Positions 1 to 7,909 of a stretch of 64,000 bases of DNA are shown piece after piece. This stretch comes from an uncultured Collinsella sp. (GTDB lineage Bacteria; Actinomycetota; Coriobacteriia; Coriobacteriales; Coriobacteriaceae). The notes beneath the pieces are model-generated. The model was not told the origin of the DNA. It searched no databases and saw only the letters and a program-made list of their open reading frames with translations. Location: NCBI GenBank assembly GCA_959020715.1, contig CAUESV010000005.1, positions 1 through 64,000 on the forward strand, given 5' to 3'. Position numbers and translations under genes: made by a program. Every line of letters begins with the position of its first letter. The first letter of the stretch is position 1.

Positions 1-55
1 GAGCAGGGGACTCTTAATCCCAAGGTCCAGGGTTCGAACCCCTGACGGCCCACCA
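1..55 (+). tRNA. tRNA-Lys (CTT), 3' part only
   Basis: This is the 3' part of a tRNA identical to the complete tRNA-Lys at 99-174 over the shared stretch: the end of the D arm, the anticodon arm with CTT, the T arm with GGTTCGAACC, and an encoded CCA end. The first 21 nt lie outside the window. It is the upstream member of a tandem pair. Confidence 0.95.
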
Positions 56-70
56 CACGATATCTCCTCT

Positions 71-92
71 AAAGTCCGCCACAACGGACTTT
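71..92 (+). other. Hairpin between the two tRNA-Lys genes
   Basis: AAAGTCCG and CGGACTTT form a perfect 8-bp stem around a 6-nt loop. There is no real T run, so it is more likely a processing or weak termination structure in a tandem tRNA transcript than a strong terminator. Confidence 0.5.
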
Positions 93-98
93 AGCTTT

Positions 99-174
99 GG
101 GTCGTTAGCTCAGTTGGTAGAGCAGGGGACTCTTAATCCCAAGGTCCAGGGTTCGAACCCCTGACGGCCCACCA
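99..174 (+). tRNA. tRNA-Lys (anticodon CTT)
   Basis: A complete cloverleaf can be drawn. The acceptor stem is GGGTCGT with ACGGCCC, the D arm is GCTC/GAGC, and the anticodon loop CTCTTAA has CTT at 132-134. The T arm has GGTTCGAACC and CCA is encoded at 172-174. Anticodon CTT reads AAG lysine codons. It follows a second copy of the same tRNA and precedes a Rho-independent terminator at 183-214. Confidence 0.96.
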
Positions 175-182
175 AAGCATGT

Positions 183-214
183 AAGACGGTCAACGAAAGT
201 TGGCCGTCTTTTTT
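183..214 (+). terminator. Rho-independent terminator of the tRNA-Lys pair
   Basis: The stem GACGGTCAAC/GTTGGCCGTC (one G-T wobble) closes a GAAA tetraloop and is followed by six T. It lies 8 nt after the tRNA CCA end. Confidence 0.9.
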
Positions 215-334
215 GTTGACCTCACATGGGGTCGAACCCGAAAGGGCGCGGAGCTTAGAAAACGCGTAAGCGTTTGCCAGCGCAGCGCGCAAGGCGCCTT
301 AGCGCCGCAGCGGCCGCCTGTGCAGCAAGCTGAC

Positions 335-427
335 CCCCTGACGGCCCACCAAAGCAAGTTAAGACGGTCAACTTCGGTTGGCCGTCTTTTTTGTTGACCT
401 CGCATGGGGTCGAACCCGAAAGGGCGC
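335..427 (+). repeat. Direct repeat of the tRNA-Lys 3' end plus terminator (copy of 158-249)
   Basis: This block repeats 158-249 almost base for base: the last 17 nt of tRNA-Lys, the spacer, the terminator stem and about 35 nt beyond it. The tRNA body is absent here. Such truncated tRNA-end copies are typical scars of integrative elements that use a tRNA 3' end as attachment site, or of loss of a third tandem tRNA. The roughly 85-bp stretch between the copies (250-334) encodes nothing recognisable. Confidence 0.8.
361..392 (+). terminator. Orphan copy of the tRNA-Lys terminator
   Basis: It has the same 10-bp stem as at 183-214, but with a TTCG loop in place of GAAA, followed by six T. No gene ends just before it; it belongs to the duplicated block at 335-427. 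Confidence 0.8.
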
Positions 428-448
428 AGCCGCTTTCACAGATTGAGT

Positions 449-685
449 CTACCCTGGGGATCGGTAAAACCGGCGCGTCTGCACGGCAAAGTATGCCTGG
501 GCGAGTGCGATCTCTGGCTTGTTTGAATCTCCGTTCTGGGCGATTAAATAGCATGCATAGCGCGTAAGTTTGTAGTCTTTAACCGCGCGAGCGGCGACAC
601 CGGCTGTTACCATTTTCGTGGTGTCACGAAAATGGGAATCAACTGGGGTTTTGTTTGATTCGCACGAGACATGAGCCCGTGCCAC
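449..685 (-). pseudogene. dinD-like (DNA-damage-inducible protein D) gene fragment
   Basis: The 78-codon frame matches an internal piece of the DinD/BRO-N-related family. Hallmarks visible are HFRDTTKMV near residues 18-26, DYKLTRYACYLIAQNGD at 37-53, and KPEIALAQAYFAVQTRR at 56-72. Intact DinD proteins are much longer (roughly 270-290 residues). Here both the N-terminal part and everything after the QTRR motif are missing. The frame opens with GTG, has no convincing ribosome site and ends in unrelated residues. I regard it as a decayed remnant near the tRNA scar, not a functional gene. Confidence 0.75.
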
Positions 686-747
686 TTTGAGCTCACGGGG
701 CCCATAGATATCGATTAGTTGTGTTCTGCGTTAGATAGGCGTCCAGT

Positions 748-2274
748 TTAATTCGCTCGATAGTGCGAACCTAGGCTTTCGGTTCGTTTGCGCATGGCTT
801 TGACCATCTCCGCAGCCAGCTGAATTTGCGACTGTAGGCGCGCGAGGGCAGCGATTTCGCTGTCGTTGGCACGCGGCTTATTTAGAGTCGTGGCTTCATC
901 TTGCAGGCTTTCAAGCTCCTGCAGCGCCTTGGATAGACCCGCATCGGTCCTGTTGATCATGCAGTAGGCGCTCATTGTGTGCTTGAGGCAGCGGGTTAGG
1001 CGCTCGGCGACTGCTGTAGCGATGCCATGCTCGGGGAGGGCGACATCCACCGGTGCGTCAGCCTCGGGAGTGTCCAGTGCTGCTCGAGCCGCCGATGCGC
1101 CCGCAATGCGCCCGAATACGATGCCATTGGCGCTCGACAGCCCTCCGATGCGGTCGGCGCCGTGCATGCCGCCTGTTGCCTCGCCACAGGCGTAGAGGCC
1201 CTCAACGCCCGTGTACGCGGTCCTGTCGATCTTGATGCCGCCGTTGGCCGCGTGGGCATACATCGCCACACGCATCTCGTCGCTCGGAGCGATACCATGC
1301 TCGTCTTGTAGCCAAGTGGCAAATGTCTGCACGAACTCGGGGACATTCTCTCGCGGGAAGTCGTAGTGGAGCGCCAGACCTTCGGCACCCGCTTGATCGA
1401 TGGCAAGATCGATGGCGCGAGAAGTCAAGCGCGAAGTGAAGGGGCCATATCCTGAGCGTTGCTCAAGCAGATCGTCTAACTTTTCGTTGGCAATGTCGAC
1501 CGGTTGGTCGAACGTGACGTAGCGCCAGGTCTTTTCGTTAAAGACCAGGTTGCGCTTAGGTTCAATGAAACCGGGCATCATCTGAATGAACTCTATATTG
1601 GTAAGGGTTACGCCGTGCGCCAGTGCGATGGCCTGTGATGAGCTGAGTACATCGGCCGAAGTGAGGCTGCGCTCGAACAGGCCGCCCGTGCCGCCCGCAG
1701 CGATGATAGTGGCCTTTGTTGTAAAGGTCACGATGCGCTCGTCTGTTTGGTTGTAGAGCACGGCGCCGGTAATCTTTCCGGTTGTGTCCTCAACAAGATC
1801 GATGAGCTCGTGGCGGGGGAGCAGACGAATGCCAAGAGATTTGATCTGGGCCGCACACGCGTCTTCAAGAGGCTTGCGGGTCAGACCGCACCACATGCGT
1901 GTCTTATGGTCAAAGCAGGGGATAAATTGCTTTTGCTGGGCGCTCCCGGCGCTTTGCGGGCGCTGGAGTTCTACGCCCAGATCCTGTTCGAGCCAGTCAA
2001 TCGCTTGGGGAATGCCGTGGACGAACGTCTGGACGAGTTCGGGGTCGGCAGCGCCGCCGCCGACGGTTTGGATGGTGTCGATGAGGTCTTGCTCGTCGTC
2101 TTCGTCGACGGGCCCAATAAGCCCGAGGCCCCAGGTGCCCGGGAAGAAGCTCGATCCGCTCATGGTCTTGCCGGCGCTTGCGATGGCAACGGTCGCGCCC
2201 GCGCGTGCTGCTTCTATGGCGGCGCAAAGGCCAGCGATGCCCGATCCGATTACCAGTACATCAGTTGATTCCAT
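748..2274 (-). CDS. FAD-dependent oxidoreductase of the fumarate reductase / L-aspartate oxidase superfamily
   Basis: The 508-residue protein opens with a dinucleotide-binding motif, DVLVIGSGIAGLCAAIEAA, which binds the ADP part of FAD. A second FAD region, IIAAGGTGGLFE, lies mid-protein, and a C-terminal HGADRIGGLSSANGIVFGR segment is typical of NadB/SdhA-type flavoproteins. The length fits L-aspartate oxidase, but the usual QFHPT-like motif is replaced by EFIQMMP, so the substrate cannot be assigned. I chose ATG at 2272-2274 because a GAAAGGA ribosome site lies just upstream; a further in-frame ATG at 2403 lacks one. No nadA or nadC lies next to it and it appears to be monocistronic. It is expected to be cytoplasmic. 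Confidence 0.85.
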   Translation of the reverse strand: MESTDVLVIGSGIAGLCAAIEAARAGATVAIASAGKTMSGSSFFPGTWGLGLIGPVDEDDEQDLIDTIQTVGGGAADPELVQTFVHGIPQAIDWLEQDLGVELQRPQSAGSAQQKQFIPCFDHKTRMWCGLTRKPLEDACAAQIKSLGIRLLPRHELIDLVEDTTGKITGAVLYNQTDERIVTFTTKATIIAAGGTGGLFERSLTSADVLSSSQAIALAHGVTLTNIEFIQMMPGFIEPKRNLVFNEKTWRYVTFDQPVDIANEKLDDLLEQRSGYGPFTSRLTSRAIDLAIDQAGAEGLALHYDFPRENVPEFVQTFATWLQDEHGIAPSDEMRVAMYAHAANGGIKIDRTAYTGVEGLYACGEATGGMHGADRIGGLSSANGIVFGRIAGASAARAALDTPEADAPVDVALPEHGIATAVAERLTRCLKHTMSAYCMINRTDAGLSKALQELESLQDEATTLNKPRANDSEIAALARLQSQIQLAAEMVKAMRKRTESLGSHYRAN

Positions 2275-2456
2275 GGGATTCCTTTCTCGTTCGCGCATTG
2301 TCGCACGGGAGATTGGCAAAGGTATTGCAAAGATTGGATAAATCGGTAAAGGGCAAATATGGCGTGTGGACGTTAGGGCCGCTTGGCGGCTCCTTCCCAT
2401 CACGCCTTACGTTCCATCAGAACTGATATATCGGCTCTTGAACGCTTTGCGGCGAC

Positions 2457-2490
2457 AAAAAAGAGCCGCCACCTCGAAAGGTAGCGGCTC
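2457..2490 (-). terminator. Rho-independent terminator of the NifU-like/GGGtGRT operon
   Basis: On the minus strand, GAGCCGCTACCT and AGGTGGCGGCTC pair around a TTCG loop and are followed by six T. It lies 35 nt after the GGGtGRT stop codon. Confidence 0.9.
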
Positions 2491-2524
2491 CAAGCTCAAC
2501 TATATGAGCATCGCGCGGGCGCGA

Positions 2525-3529
2525 TTAGGCCTTGAGGGCCTCCTCGACGGCGACAGCGCAGGCGACGGTGGCACCGACCATGGGGTTGTTGCCCATGCCG
2601 ATGAGACCCATCATGTCGACGTGCGCAGGCACAGAGGAAGAACCGGCGAACTGGGCGTCGGAGTGCATACGGCCCATGGTGTCGGTCATACCGTAAGAGG
2701 CAGGGCCGGCGCCCATGTTGTCCGGGTGCAGGGTACGGCCAGTGCCGCCACCAGAAGCGACGGAGAAGTACTTCTTGCCAGCCTCGAGGCGCTCCTTCTT
2801 GTAGGTGCCAGCGACGGGGTGCTGGAAGCGCGTGGGGTTGGTGGAGTTACCGGTGATCGAGATGTCGACGTTCTCGTGCCACATGATGGCAACGCCCTCG
2901 CGGACGTCATCGGCGCCGTAGCAGTTGACGGCAGCGCGGGGACCATCGGAGTAGGGGATGGTCTCGACGACCTTGAGCTCGCTCGTGAAGTAGTCGAACT
3001 GGGTCTTCACGTAGGTGAAGCCGTTGATGCGGGCGATGATCTGGGCGGCGTCCTTGCCCAGACCGTTGAGGATAACGCGCAGCGGCTTCTTGCGAGCCTT
3101 GTTGGCGTTCAGAGCCAGGCCGATAGCGCCCTCAGCGGCAGCGAAGGACTCGTGGCCGGCCAGGAAGGCGAAGCACTCGGTGTCGTCGGAGAGCAGCATA
3201 GCGCCCAGGTTGCCGTGGCCCAGACCGACCTTGCGGTCCTCAGCGACGGAGCCGGGGACGGTGAAGGCCTGGATGCCCTCGCCGATGATGGCGGCAGCCT
3301 CAGAAGCGGACTTGGCGCCACGCTTGACAGCGAGAGCGCAACCGAGGGTGTAGGCCCACTCGGCGTTCTGGAAGGCAATGGACTGGGTGTTGTTGACGAT
3401 CTCACGCGGGTTGAAGCCCTTGTCGGTGCAGATCTGCAGAGCTTCCTCGAGGGAGGCGATGCCGTTGTCGGCGAGGCACTTGTTGATCTTGTCAGCGCGG
3501 CGCTCGTAACCTTCGAACGTAACAGTCAT
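2525..3529 (-). CDS. GGGtGRT family protein
   Basis: The 334-residue protein contains the family-defining GGGTGRT motif at residues 260-266, followed by a conserved region ending MGLIGMGNNPMVGATVA. The biochemical function of this family is not established. It is commonly found beside NifU-like scaffold genes, as here: its start lies 18 nt downstream of the NifU-like stop, so the two are surely one operon. A strong ribosome site, GGGAGGG, precedes the ATG. No signal peptide or membrane segment is visible. A role in iron-sulfur or redox metabolism is inferred only from this partnership. Confidence 0.88.
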   Translation of the reverse strand: MTVTFEGYERRADKINKCLADNGIASLEEALQICTDKGFNPREIVNNTQSIAFQNAEWAYTLGCALAVKRGAKSASEAAAIIGEGIQAFTVPGSVAEDRKVGLGHGNLGAMLLSDDTECFAFLAGHESFAAAEGAIGLALNANKARKKPLRVILNGLGKDAAQIIARINGFTYVKTQFDYFTSELKVVETIPYSDGPRAAVNCYGADDVREGVAIMWHENVDISITGNSTNPTRFQHPVAGTYKKERLEAGKKYFSVASGGGTGRTLHPDNMGAGPASYGMTDTMGRMHSDAQFAGSSSVPAHVDMMGLIGMGNNPMVGATVACAVAVEEALKA

Positions 3530-3547
3530 AGTTATTTCCCTCCCTTT

Positions 3548-4282
3548 CTACTCGTGAATCGGGAACACGCTGGCGACGGAGTGAGTCTCCTCGTCGGTGC
3601 GCGGGTCGATGTACTTGGCAGCGTTCTCCCACTGACCATAGTGGCCCATAGCGCCAGCGATGGCCTCCTCGGGGGTCTTGCCGGCCTTGACGGCGTCGGT
3701 GAACTTGCCGAGGTTCAGGAACTCGAATGCGATGATCTCGTTCTTGTCGTTGAGAGCCATGCGGGTGACATAGCCCTGAGCGAGCTCGAGGTAACGAGCG
3801 CCCTTGGCCTTGGTGCCGAACATGGTGCCGACCTGAGAGCGAAGGCCCTTGCCGAGGTCGTCGAGGGAGGCGCCCACGGGCAGGCCGCCCTCGGAGAACG
3901 CGGTCTGGCTGCGGCCGTAAACGATCTGCAGGAAGATCTCGCGCATAGCAACGTTGATGGCGTCGCAGACGAGGTCGGTGTTGAGGGCCTCGAGGATGGT
4001 CTTACCGGGAAGGATCTCGGAAGCCATGGCGGCAGAGTGGGTCATGCCCGAGCAGCCGATGGTCTCAACGAGGGCCTCCTCGATGATGCCGTCCTTGACG
4101 TTCAGCGTGAGCTTGCAGGCGCCCTGCTGAGGTGCGCACCAACCCACACCGTGCGTAAGACCGGAGATGTCGGAAATCTCCTTAGCCTGGACCCACTTGC
4201 CCTCCTCGGGGATGGGTGCGGGGCCGTGGTATGCACCCTTGGCAACGGGGCACATGTTCTCCACTTCCTGTGAGTACTGCAT
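3548..4282 (-). CDS. NifU-like iron-sulfur cluster assembly scaffold protein (long form)
   Basis: The 244-residue protein contains a NifU/IscU-type segment, VETIGCSGMTHSAAMA, with the conserved cysteine region, and an upstream GWCAPQQGACKL stretch that could supply further ligands. It is longer than a simple IscU (about 130 residues) and belongs to the version that pairs with GGGtGRT proteins. The start ATG at 4280-4282 follows a GAGAGGAGAGG ribosome site; earlier in-frame ATGs lack one. It is the first gene of a two-gene operon ending at the terminator at 2457-2490. It is separate from sufU at 6157-6591, so the cell has two NifU-type scaffolds within 4 kb. Confidence 0.85.
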   Translation of the reverse strand: MQYSQEVENMCPVAKGAYHGPAPIPEEGKWVQAKEISDISGLTHGVGWCAPQQGACKLTLNVKDGIIEEALVETIGCSGMTHSAAMASEILPGKTILEALNTDLVCDAINVAMREIFLQIVYGRSQTAFSEGGLPVGASLDDLGKGLRSQVGTMFGTKAKGARYLELAQGYVTRMALNDKNEIIAFEFLNLGKFTDAVKAGKTPEEAIAGAMGHYGQWENAAKYIDPRTDEETHSVASVFPIHE

Positions 4283-4685
4283 GCCTCTCCTCTCTATCGT
4301 GTTGGCGTCCCGTCTGGGGGTCGTGGCTGGCGATTGCCGGGCGACCCTTCGAAAGGGACATGACATGCAGCCCCTATAATACCGCGAAATGCACGGAATA
4401 TTCGGCGAACGGCTCAGTTTTCGTAGCGAGAAGTCCGGAAGTTTTAATTGAAACGGTTTAACTCTATGTTCTGTGGTCGTGAACTTCCGTAGAGGGGGTC
4501 AGTCTTGGGCAAGCTTTTGGTCAGCTCTTGTAAGCGTTGCAGGGGCTGACCTGTTGCAACGGTGCCGTTCGCCGCCTATTTACTGCCTTTGGCCGCGCGA
4601 GTCTATTGTTTTGCGTGGATGTTTTGATGGCACGCTTCAATCGTGCTGTATTGGATGGCAAGCAGATCCCGGCGAAGGGAGCGCC
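4283..4685. other. Divergent intergenic region between the NifU-like operon and the RAYT gene
   Basis: About 400 bp without a supportable gene. It should hold the NifU-like promoter on the minus strand; a TATTAT box on that strand near 4376 is a weak -10 candidate without a good -35. A hairpin GGTCAGC (4519-4525) with GCTGACC (4545-4551) lies upstream of the RAYT gene. Short copies of GGTCAG and TTGCA motifs recur, but I see no clear operator. Confidence 0.4.
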
Positions 4686-5498
4686 ATGCAGCGCGTTTGG
4701 AGAACGGTTACCGGCTTTTACCATGTCTGTGCCCGCGGTACAGGCAAGCAGCTCATCTTTGAGGGCGATGAAGACCGGTGGGAGTTTTTGGAGTTGATGC
4801 GCGACTGCTGCCGGGAGGCAGGCGTCACGGTTATCGCTTGGTGTCTTATGGGCAATCACGTGCATCTGGTGCTGGCAGATTACGAGGACGCGATGAGCGC
4901 GGCGATGCACCGGCTGCTTTTGACGTACGCGCGGCGGTTCAATAAACGCACGGGGCGCACAGGTCATCTGTTCCAGAACCGTTTTGACCGGCGCTCGCTC
5001 GATACCGACTGGCAGGTGATGGAGGCTATTCGCTCCGTACACGCCGATCCACAGGAGGCGGGCGTTGGCCTAATCGAGCGTTATCCCTGGAGCAGCTTTG
5101 CGGAGCATTTGCGCGCTTACGACGGTGACACGGCTGATGTCGCGAGGGGATTTTCTGATCCTTCTTGCGTGCTTGAGCTCTTTGGTTCTGCCGAGGGCTT
5201 TATTGCCTATTCACTTTCGACGCCCGACGGCGGCGAGCCAGCGCTGGGCGATATGAAAGAGACGGAGTGGGAACGCCACGCCTTTGCCGGCAAGATGGCT
5301 AAGGAACTCGGGGTTCCGCTTCGCGGGGTTAAAGCCGCACCGCCGGCGCAGCGCGATACCGTTATTTTTGGATTGCACGATGCCGGTTTCACGGTGCGCC
5401 AGATTGAGCGCTATACCGGGATTGGCAAAAGTACCGTCTCTCGTATTGTGCGTGCCCGCGCGCGGACGGCGATGCGGACTGGCGGAAACGTGATGTAG
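4686..5498 (+). CDS. RAYT-type (Y1/HUH) transposase-like protein with C-terminal helix-turn-helix
   Basis: The 270-residue protein has the Y1_Tnp fold signature: GNHVHLVL with the HUH histidines H58 and H60, then FNKRTGRTGHLFQNRF. Known family members (E. coli TnpA-REP) carry the catalytic tyrosine in a YI..NP motif. The equivalent stretch here reads RSVHADPQEAG, with Ser117 at the tyrosine position, so nicking activity is doubtful. About 100 extra C-terminal residues end in a helix-turn-helix-like segment, FTVRQIERYTGIGKSTVSR. The start at 4686 follows AAGGGAG; the in-frame region further upstream does not look coding. It is a single gene with no linked partner. Confidence 0.85.
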   Translation: MQRVWRTVTGFYHVCARGTGKQLIFEGDEDRWEFLELMRDCCREAGVTVIAWCLMGNHVHLVLADYEDAMSAAMHRLLLTYARRFNKRTGRTGHLFQNRFDRRSLDTDWQVMEAIRSVHADPQEAGVGLIERYPWSSFAEHLRAYDGDTADVARGFSDPSCVLELFGSAEGFIAYSLSTPDGGEPALGDMKETEWERHAFAGKMAKELGVPLRGVKAAPPAQRDTVIFGLHDAGFTVRQIERYTGIGKSTVSRIVRARARTAMRTGGNVM

Positions 5499-5512
5499 GG
5501 TCGCCTGTGCGC

Positions 5513-5655
5513 CGCAGATGGGGTCGTCCATACGCCGCAACAAGCGTTCAAAAGCTTGGTGCGGCAACTGCACTTCTTAATATGCTTAGAACAATCGCCA
5601 TCTTGCATAAAATAAGGGCTCAGTCCGGGTTTGCCCGTGCCTACCCCCATCTGCG
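5513..5655. repeat. 143-bp segment bounded by an 11-bp inverted repeat, just after the RAYT gene
   Basis: CGCAGATGGGG at 5513-5523 and its exact reverse complement at 5645-5655 bracket a non-coding stretch starting 15 bp after the RAYT stop codon. The motif CGCCGCA occurs twice near the left arm. RAYT proteins are associated with palindromic REP sequences, so this may be a linked REP-like or structured element. That link is inference. Confidence 0.4.
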
Positions 5656-6093
5656 CCGTGCAAAAAATGGAGTTTTCAGCATCGCGGTACTGCCACTACC
5701 GTCGCAATTTTGCAACATACGGGCCCCGAAGCTATTTATGCCTGCCGATGCGCTCCCGAAGCTCATGTTTGCGCCCCTGAGACCACGATGCTTGTTCTAA
5801 AACGCACTATATATGCGCCTGGAGACGTTGATTAACGCTTTCGATGCGTATACACACAGCTTGGCGTGCTGAATACTCGCAAAAATGCACGCCGCTCCCT
5901 ATGGGACCCGTCTGCAGCAGGCGCGAAGCGAATCGGAGCCCAGCTGGATGGGGCATGGGACGATGCTAGGCGTGCTCGTGGCCCTGCCGCAGGCCTTTGG
6001 TGCTGTGGAAAACGCCCGTGTTCGCGTCTGGCTGTGTGGTAAATGACAGACGGGGTGCCGGACGCGCGGACTTTGTGCGTTCGCGCTCATTAG
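5656..6093. other. Intergenic region without a recognisable gene
   Basis: Roughly 440 bp between the RAYT gene and the end of the suf operon. Open frames here have no ribosome site and no family resemblance. I see no promoter, tRNA or repeat that I could defend. Confidence 0.5.
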
Positions 6094-6124
6094 AAAAAAC
6101 AGAGCCGCCCGTATCGGGCGGCTC
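6094..6124 (-). terminator. Terminator of the suf operon
   Basis: On the minus strand, GAGCCGCCCG pairs perfectly with CGGGCGGCTC around a 3-nt loop and is followed by TG and six T. It lies 32 nt after the sufU stop codon. Confidence 0.92.
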
Positions 6125-6156
6125 GGCAATCAAAAACCTTGGATTCGGGGCATACG

Positions 6157-6591
6157 CTACTGGTTTGCTTGCCCCTCGAGCATGCCGTCGAGGGTGCGCC
6201 AGGCGAGCTCGGCGCATTTGACGCGGGCGGGCATGTGCGAGATGTCCTGGAGCTGGGCGGCCTCGTCCAGATCTTCCAGGTCCTCCTCGGAGAGCTGTTC
6301 GCCGCGGATCATGGCGAGGAAGAGCCCTGCCAAGCGACGCGCTTCCTCGACCGTCTCGCCGGTGATGAGGTCGGCCATGATGTCGGCGCTGGCCTGACTG
6401 ATGGCGCAGCCGTGGCCGGTAAAGGAGGCCTCCTCGATCACGCCGTTCTCGACACGCAGCTGCAAGGTGAGCTCGTCTCCGCAGCTGGGGTTGATGCCGT
6501 CGTGCTCGTGCGTGGGAGCATCCATCTCGTACTTATAGTCGGGGTGCGAGTTGTGCTCCATAAATGTGGTGGAGGTGTACAGATTACCCAT
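6157..6591 (-). CDS. sufU: SufU, sulfur-transfer / Fe-S scaffold partner of SufS
   Basis: The 144-residue protein has the IscU/SufU fold signature with Cys37-Gly-Asp39, Cys62 in GHGCAISQAS, and Cys126 in VKCAELAW. Those three cysteines and the aspartate are the usual zinc/sulfur ligands of SufU. SufU accepts persulfide sulfur from SufS and passes it to the SufBCD scaffold. The start ATG (6589-6591) overlaps the sufS stop by 8 nt, so the genes are translationally coupled. It is the last gene of the operon, with the terminator at 6094-6124. The C-terminal SEEDLEDLDE stretch is acidic, as in other SufU proteins. Confidence 0.93.
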   Translation of the reverse strand: MGNLYTSTTFMEHNSHPDYKYEMDAPTHEHDGINPSCGDELTLQLRVENGVIEEASFTGHGCAISQASADIMADLITGETVEEARRLAGLFLAMIRGEQLSEEDLEDLDEAAQLQDISHMPARVKCAELAWRTLDGMLEGQANQ

Positions 6592-7909
6592 TGAATGTGC
6601 TCCAAACGTGATGCAGGCCGGCGATGAACTTGTCGATGTCGGCCTTGTCGTTGTAGAAGGCCACGCTGGCGCGGCAGCAGGCAAGGTTCTCGACGCCCAG
6701 CCAGGTGAGCAGCGGCTGCGCGCAGTGGTGACCGGCGCGGATGCAGACGCCGTCCATGTCCATGATGCTCGCGACATCGTGCGGGTGGATGCCCTTGACA
6801 TTAAAGCTCACGACACCGTGGTGGTTATCCCAATAGATTGAGCCGATGATCTGGACAAAGTCGAGCTGCATGAGCTCGCCCATCAGGTAGTGGACGAGTG
6901 CCTGCTCGCGTGCCTGGATGTTTTCGTAGCCCACCGTGTTGACGAGGTAGTCGAGGGCGGCGCCTGTGGCGAAGATGCCGGCGGCGTCCTGCGTGCCGGC
7001 CTCGAACTTCTCGGGGACGGGAGCCCAGACGGCGTCCTGCTCGGTGACCGAATCGATCATCTCACCGCCGGTAAGCATGGGCGGCATGGCGTTGAGCAGG
7101 TCCATCTTGCCCCACAGCACGCCGATGCCCATGGGGCCCATGGCCTTGTGCGCACTAAAGGCAAAGAAGTCGGCGCCCAGGTCGGCCACATCGACCGGCA
7201 TGTGCGGCAGCGACTGCGCGCCGTCGACGACCAGGTAGCCGCCGTACTTGTGCACGAGTTTGCCGAGGTTCTTGACCGGGTTCTCGACGCCCAGCACGTT
7301 GGAGACCTGTCCCACGGCTAGGATCTTGGTCTTGGGACCCACCTTGGCAAGAACCTCCTCGGTGGTGAGCTGGCCGGTCTTGGTGGGGTAGAGGTAGACG
7401 AGCTTGGCGCCGGTCTCGCGGCAGACCTGCTGCCACGGAATCAGGTTGGAGTGGTGCTCCATAATGGTGATGACGACCTCGTCGCCCGGTTCGAGCACTG
7501 TGGGCGCAAAGCTCTTAGCGACCAGGTTGAGCGACTCGCTCGTGTTGCGGGTGAAGACGACCTCGTTGGCCTGTGAGGCGCCGATGAGGTCAGCGATCTG
7601 CTGGCGGACCTTCGCGATGGCGTCGGTGGCCTCGACGGACAGCGAGTACAGGCCGCGCAGGGGGTTGGCGTTCATGCGCTGGTAGAAGTCGCGTTCGGCG
7701 TCGAGCACACAGGCAGGGCGCTGCGCGGTGGCGGCGCTATCGAGGAAGGCGATCTCGGGGTGCTGCTGGAACAGCGGGAACTGGCCCTTGTAGGGGTTGG
7801 TCTCGATGTCCACGGTGGGCCAGCCGCGCGAAGCCTCGTCGCTGGCGTCGAGCTCCATGGGCTCGGGGGCAGTACAGGTATCGCATTTAACGTGCTCGGT
7901 GTCGATCAT
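6584..7909 (-). CDS. sufS: SufS, class II cysteine desulfurase
   Basis: The 441-residue PLP enzyme removes sulfur from cysteine for Fe-S cluster assembly. The PLP lysine lies in FAFSAHKAMGP, a histidine motif is seen in TIMEHHSNLIPWQ, and the catalytic cysteine region is ACCRASVAFYN near the C-terminus after RAGHHCAQPL. The protein begins about 25-40 residues earlier than typical SufS, with an extension containing the pair CDTC that could bind a metal or be disordered. ATG at 7907-7909 overlaps the sufD stop as ATGA, with GAGGAGC upstream. Its immediate partner is sufU. Confidence 0.96.
   Translation of the reverse strand: MIDTEHVKCDTCTAPEPMELDASDEASRGWPTVDIETNPYKGQFPLFQQHPEIAFLDSAATAQRPACVLDAERDFYQRMNANPLRGLYSLSVEATDAIAKVRQQIADLIGASQANEVVFTRNTSESLNLVAKSFAPTVLEPGDEVVITIMEHHSNLIPWQQVCRETGAKLVYLYPTKTGQLTTEEVLAKVGPKTKILAVGQVSNVLGVENPVKNLGKLVHKYGGYLVVDGAQSLPHMPVDVADLGADFFAFSAHKAMGPMGIGVLWGKMDLLNAMPPMLTGGEMIDSVTEQDAVWAPVPEKFEAGTQDAAGIFATGAALDYLVNTVGYENIQAREQALVHYLMGELMQLDFVQIIGSIYWDNHHGVVSFNVKGIHPHDVASIMDMDGVCIRAGHHCAQPLLTWLGVENLACCRASVAFYNDKADIDKFIAGLHHVWSTFNG

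Noticed and set aside
2366..4273. Long plus-strand open frame (635 codons) opposite the GGGtGRT/NifU-like operon
   Set aside because: It is antisense to two well-supported genes, has valine/glycine/aspartate-rich low-complexity translation, no ribosome site and no family motif. GC-rich codon bias on the other strand explains it.
4473..4685. Extended RAYT protein starting at 4473
   Set aside because: The added 71 residues have no family match; the ATG at 4686 follows a strong ribosome site and matches the family's usual N-terminus.
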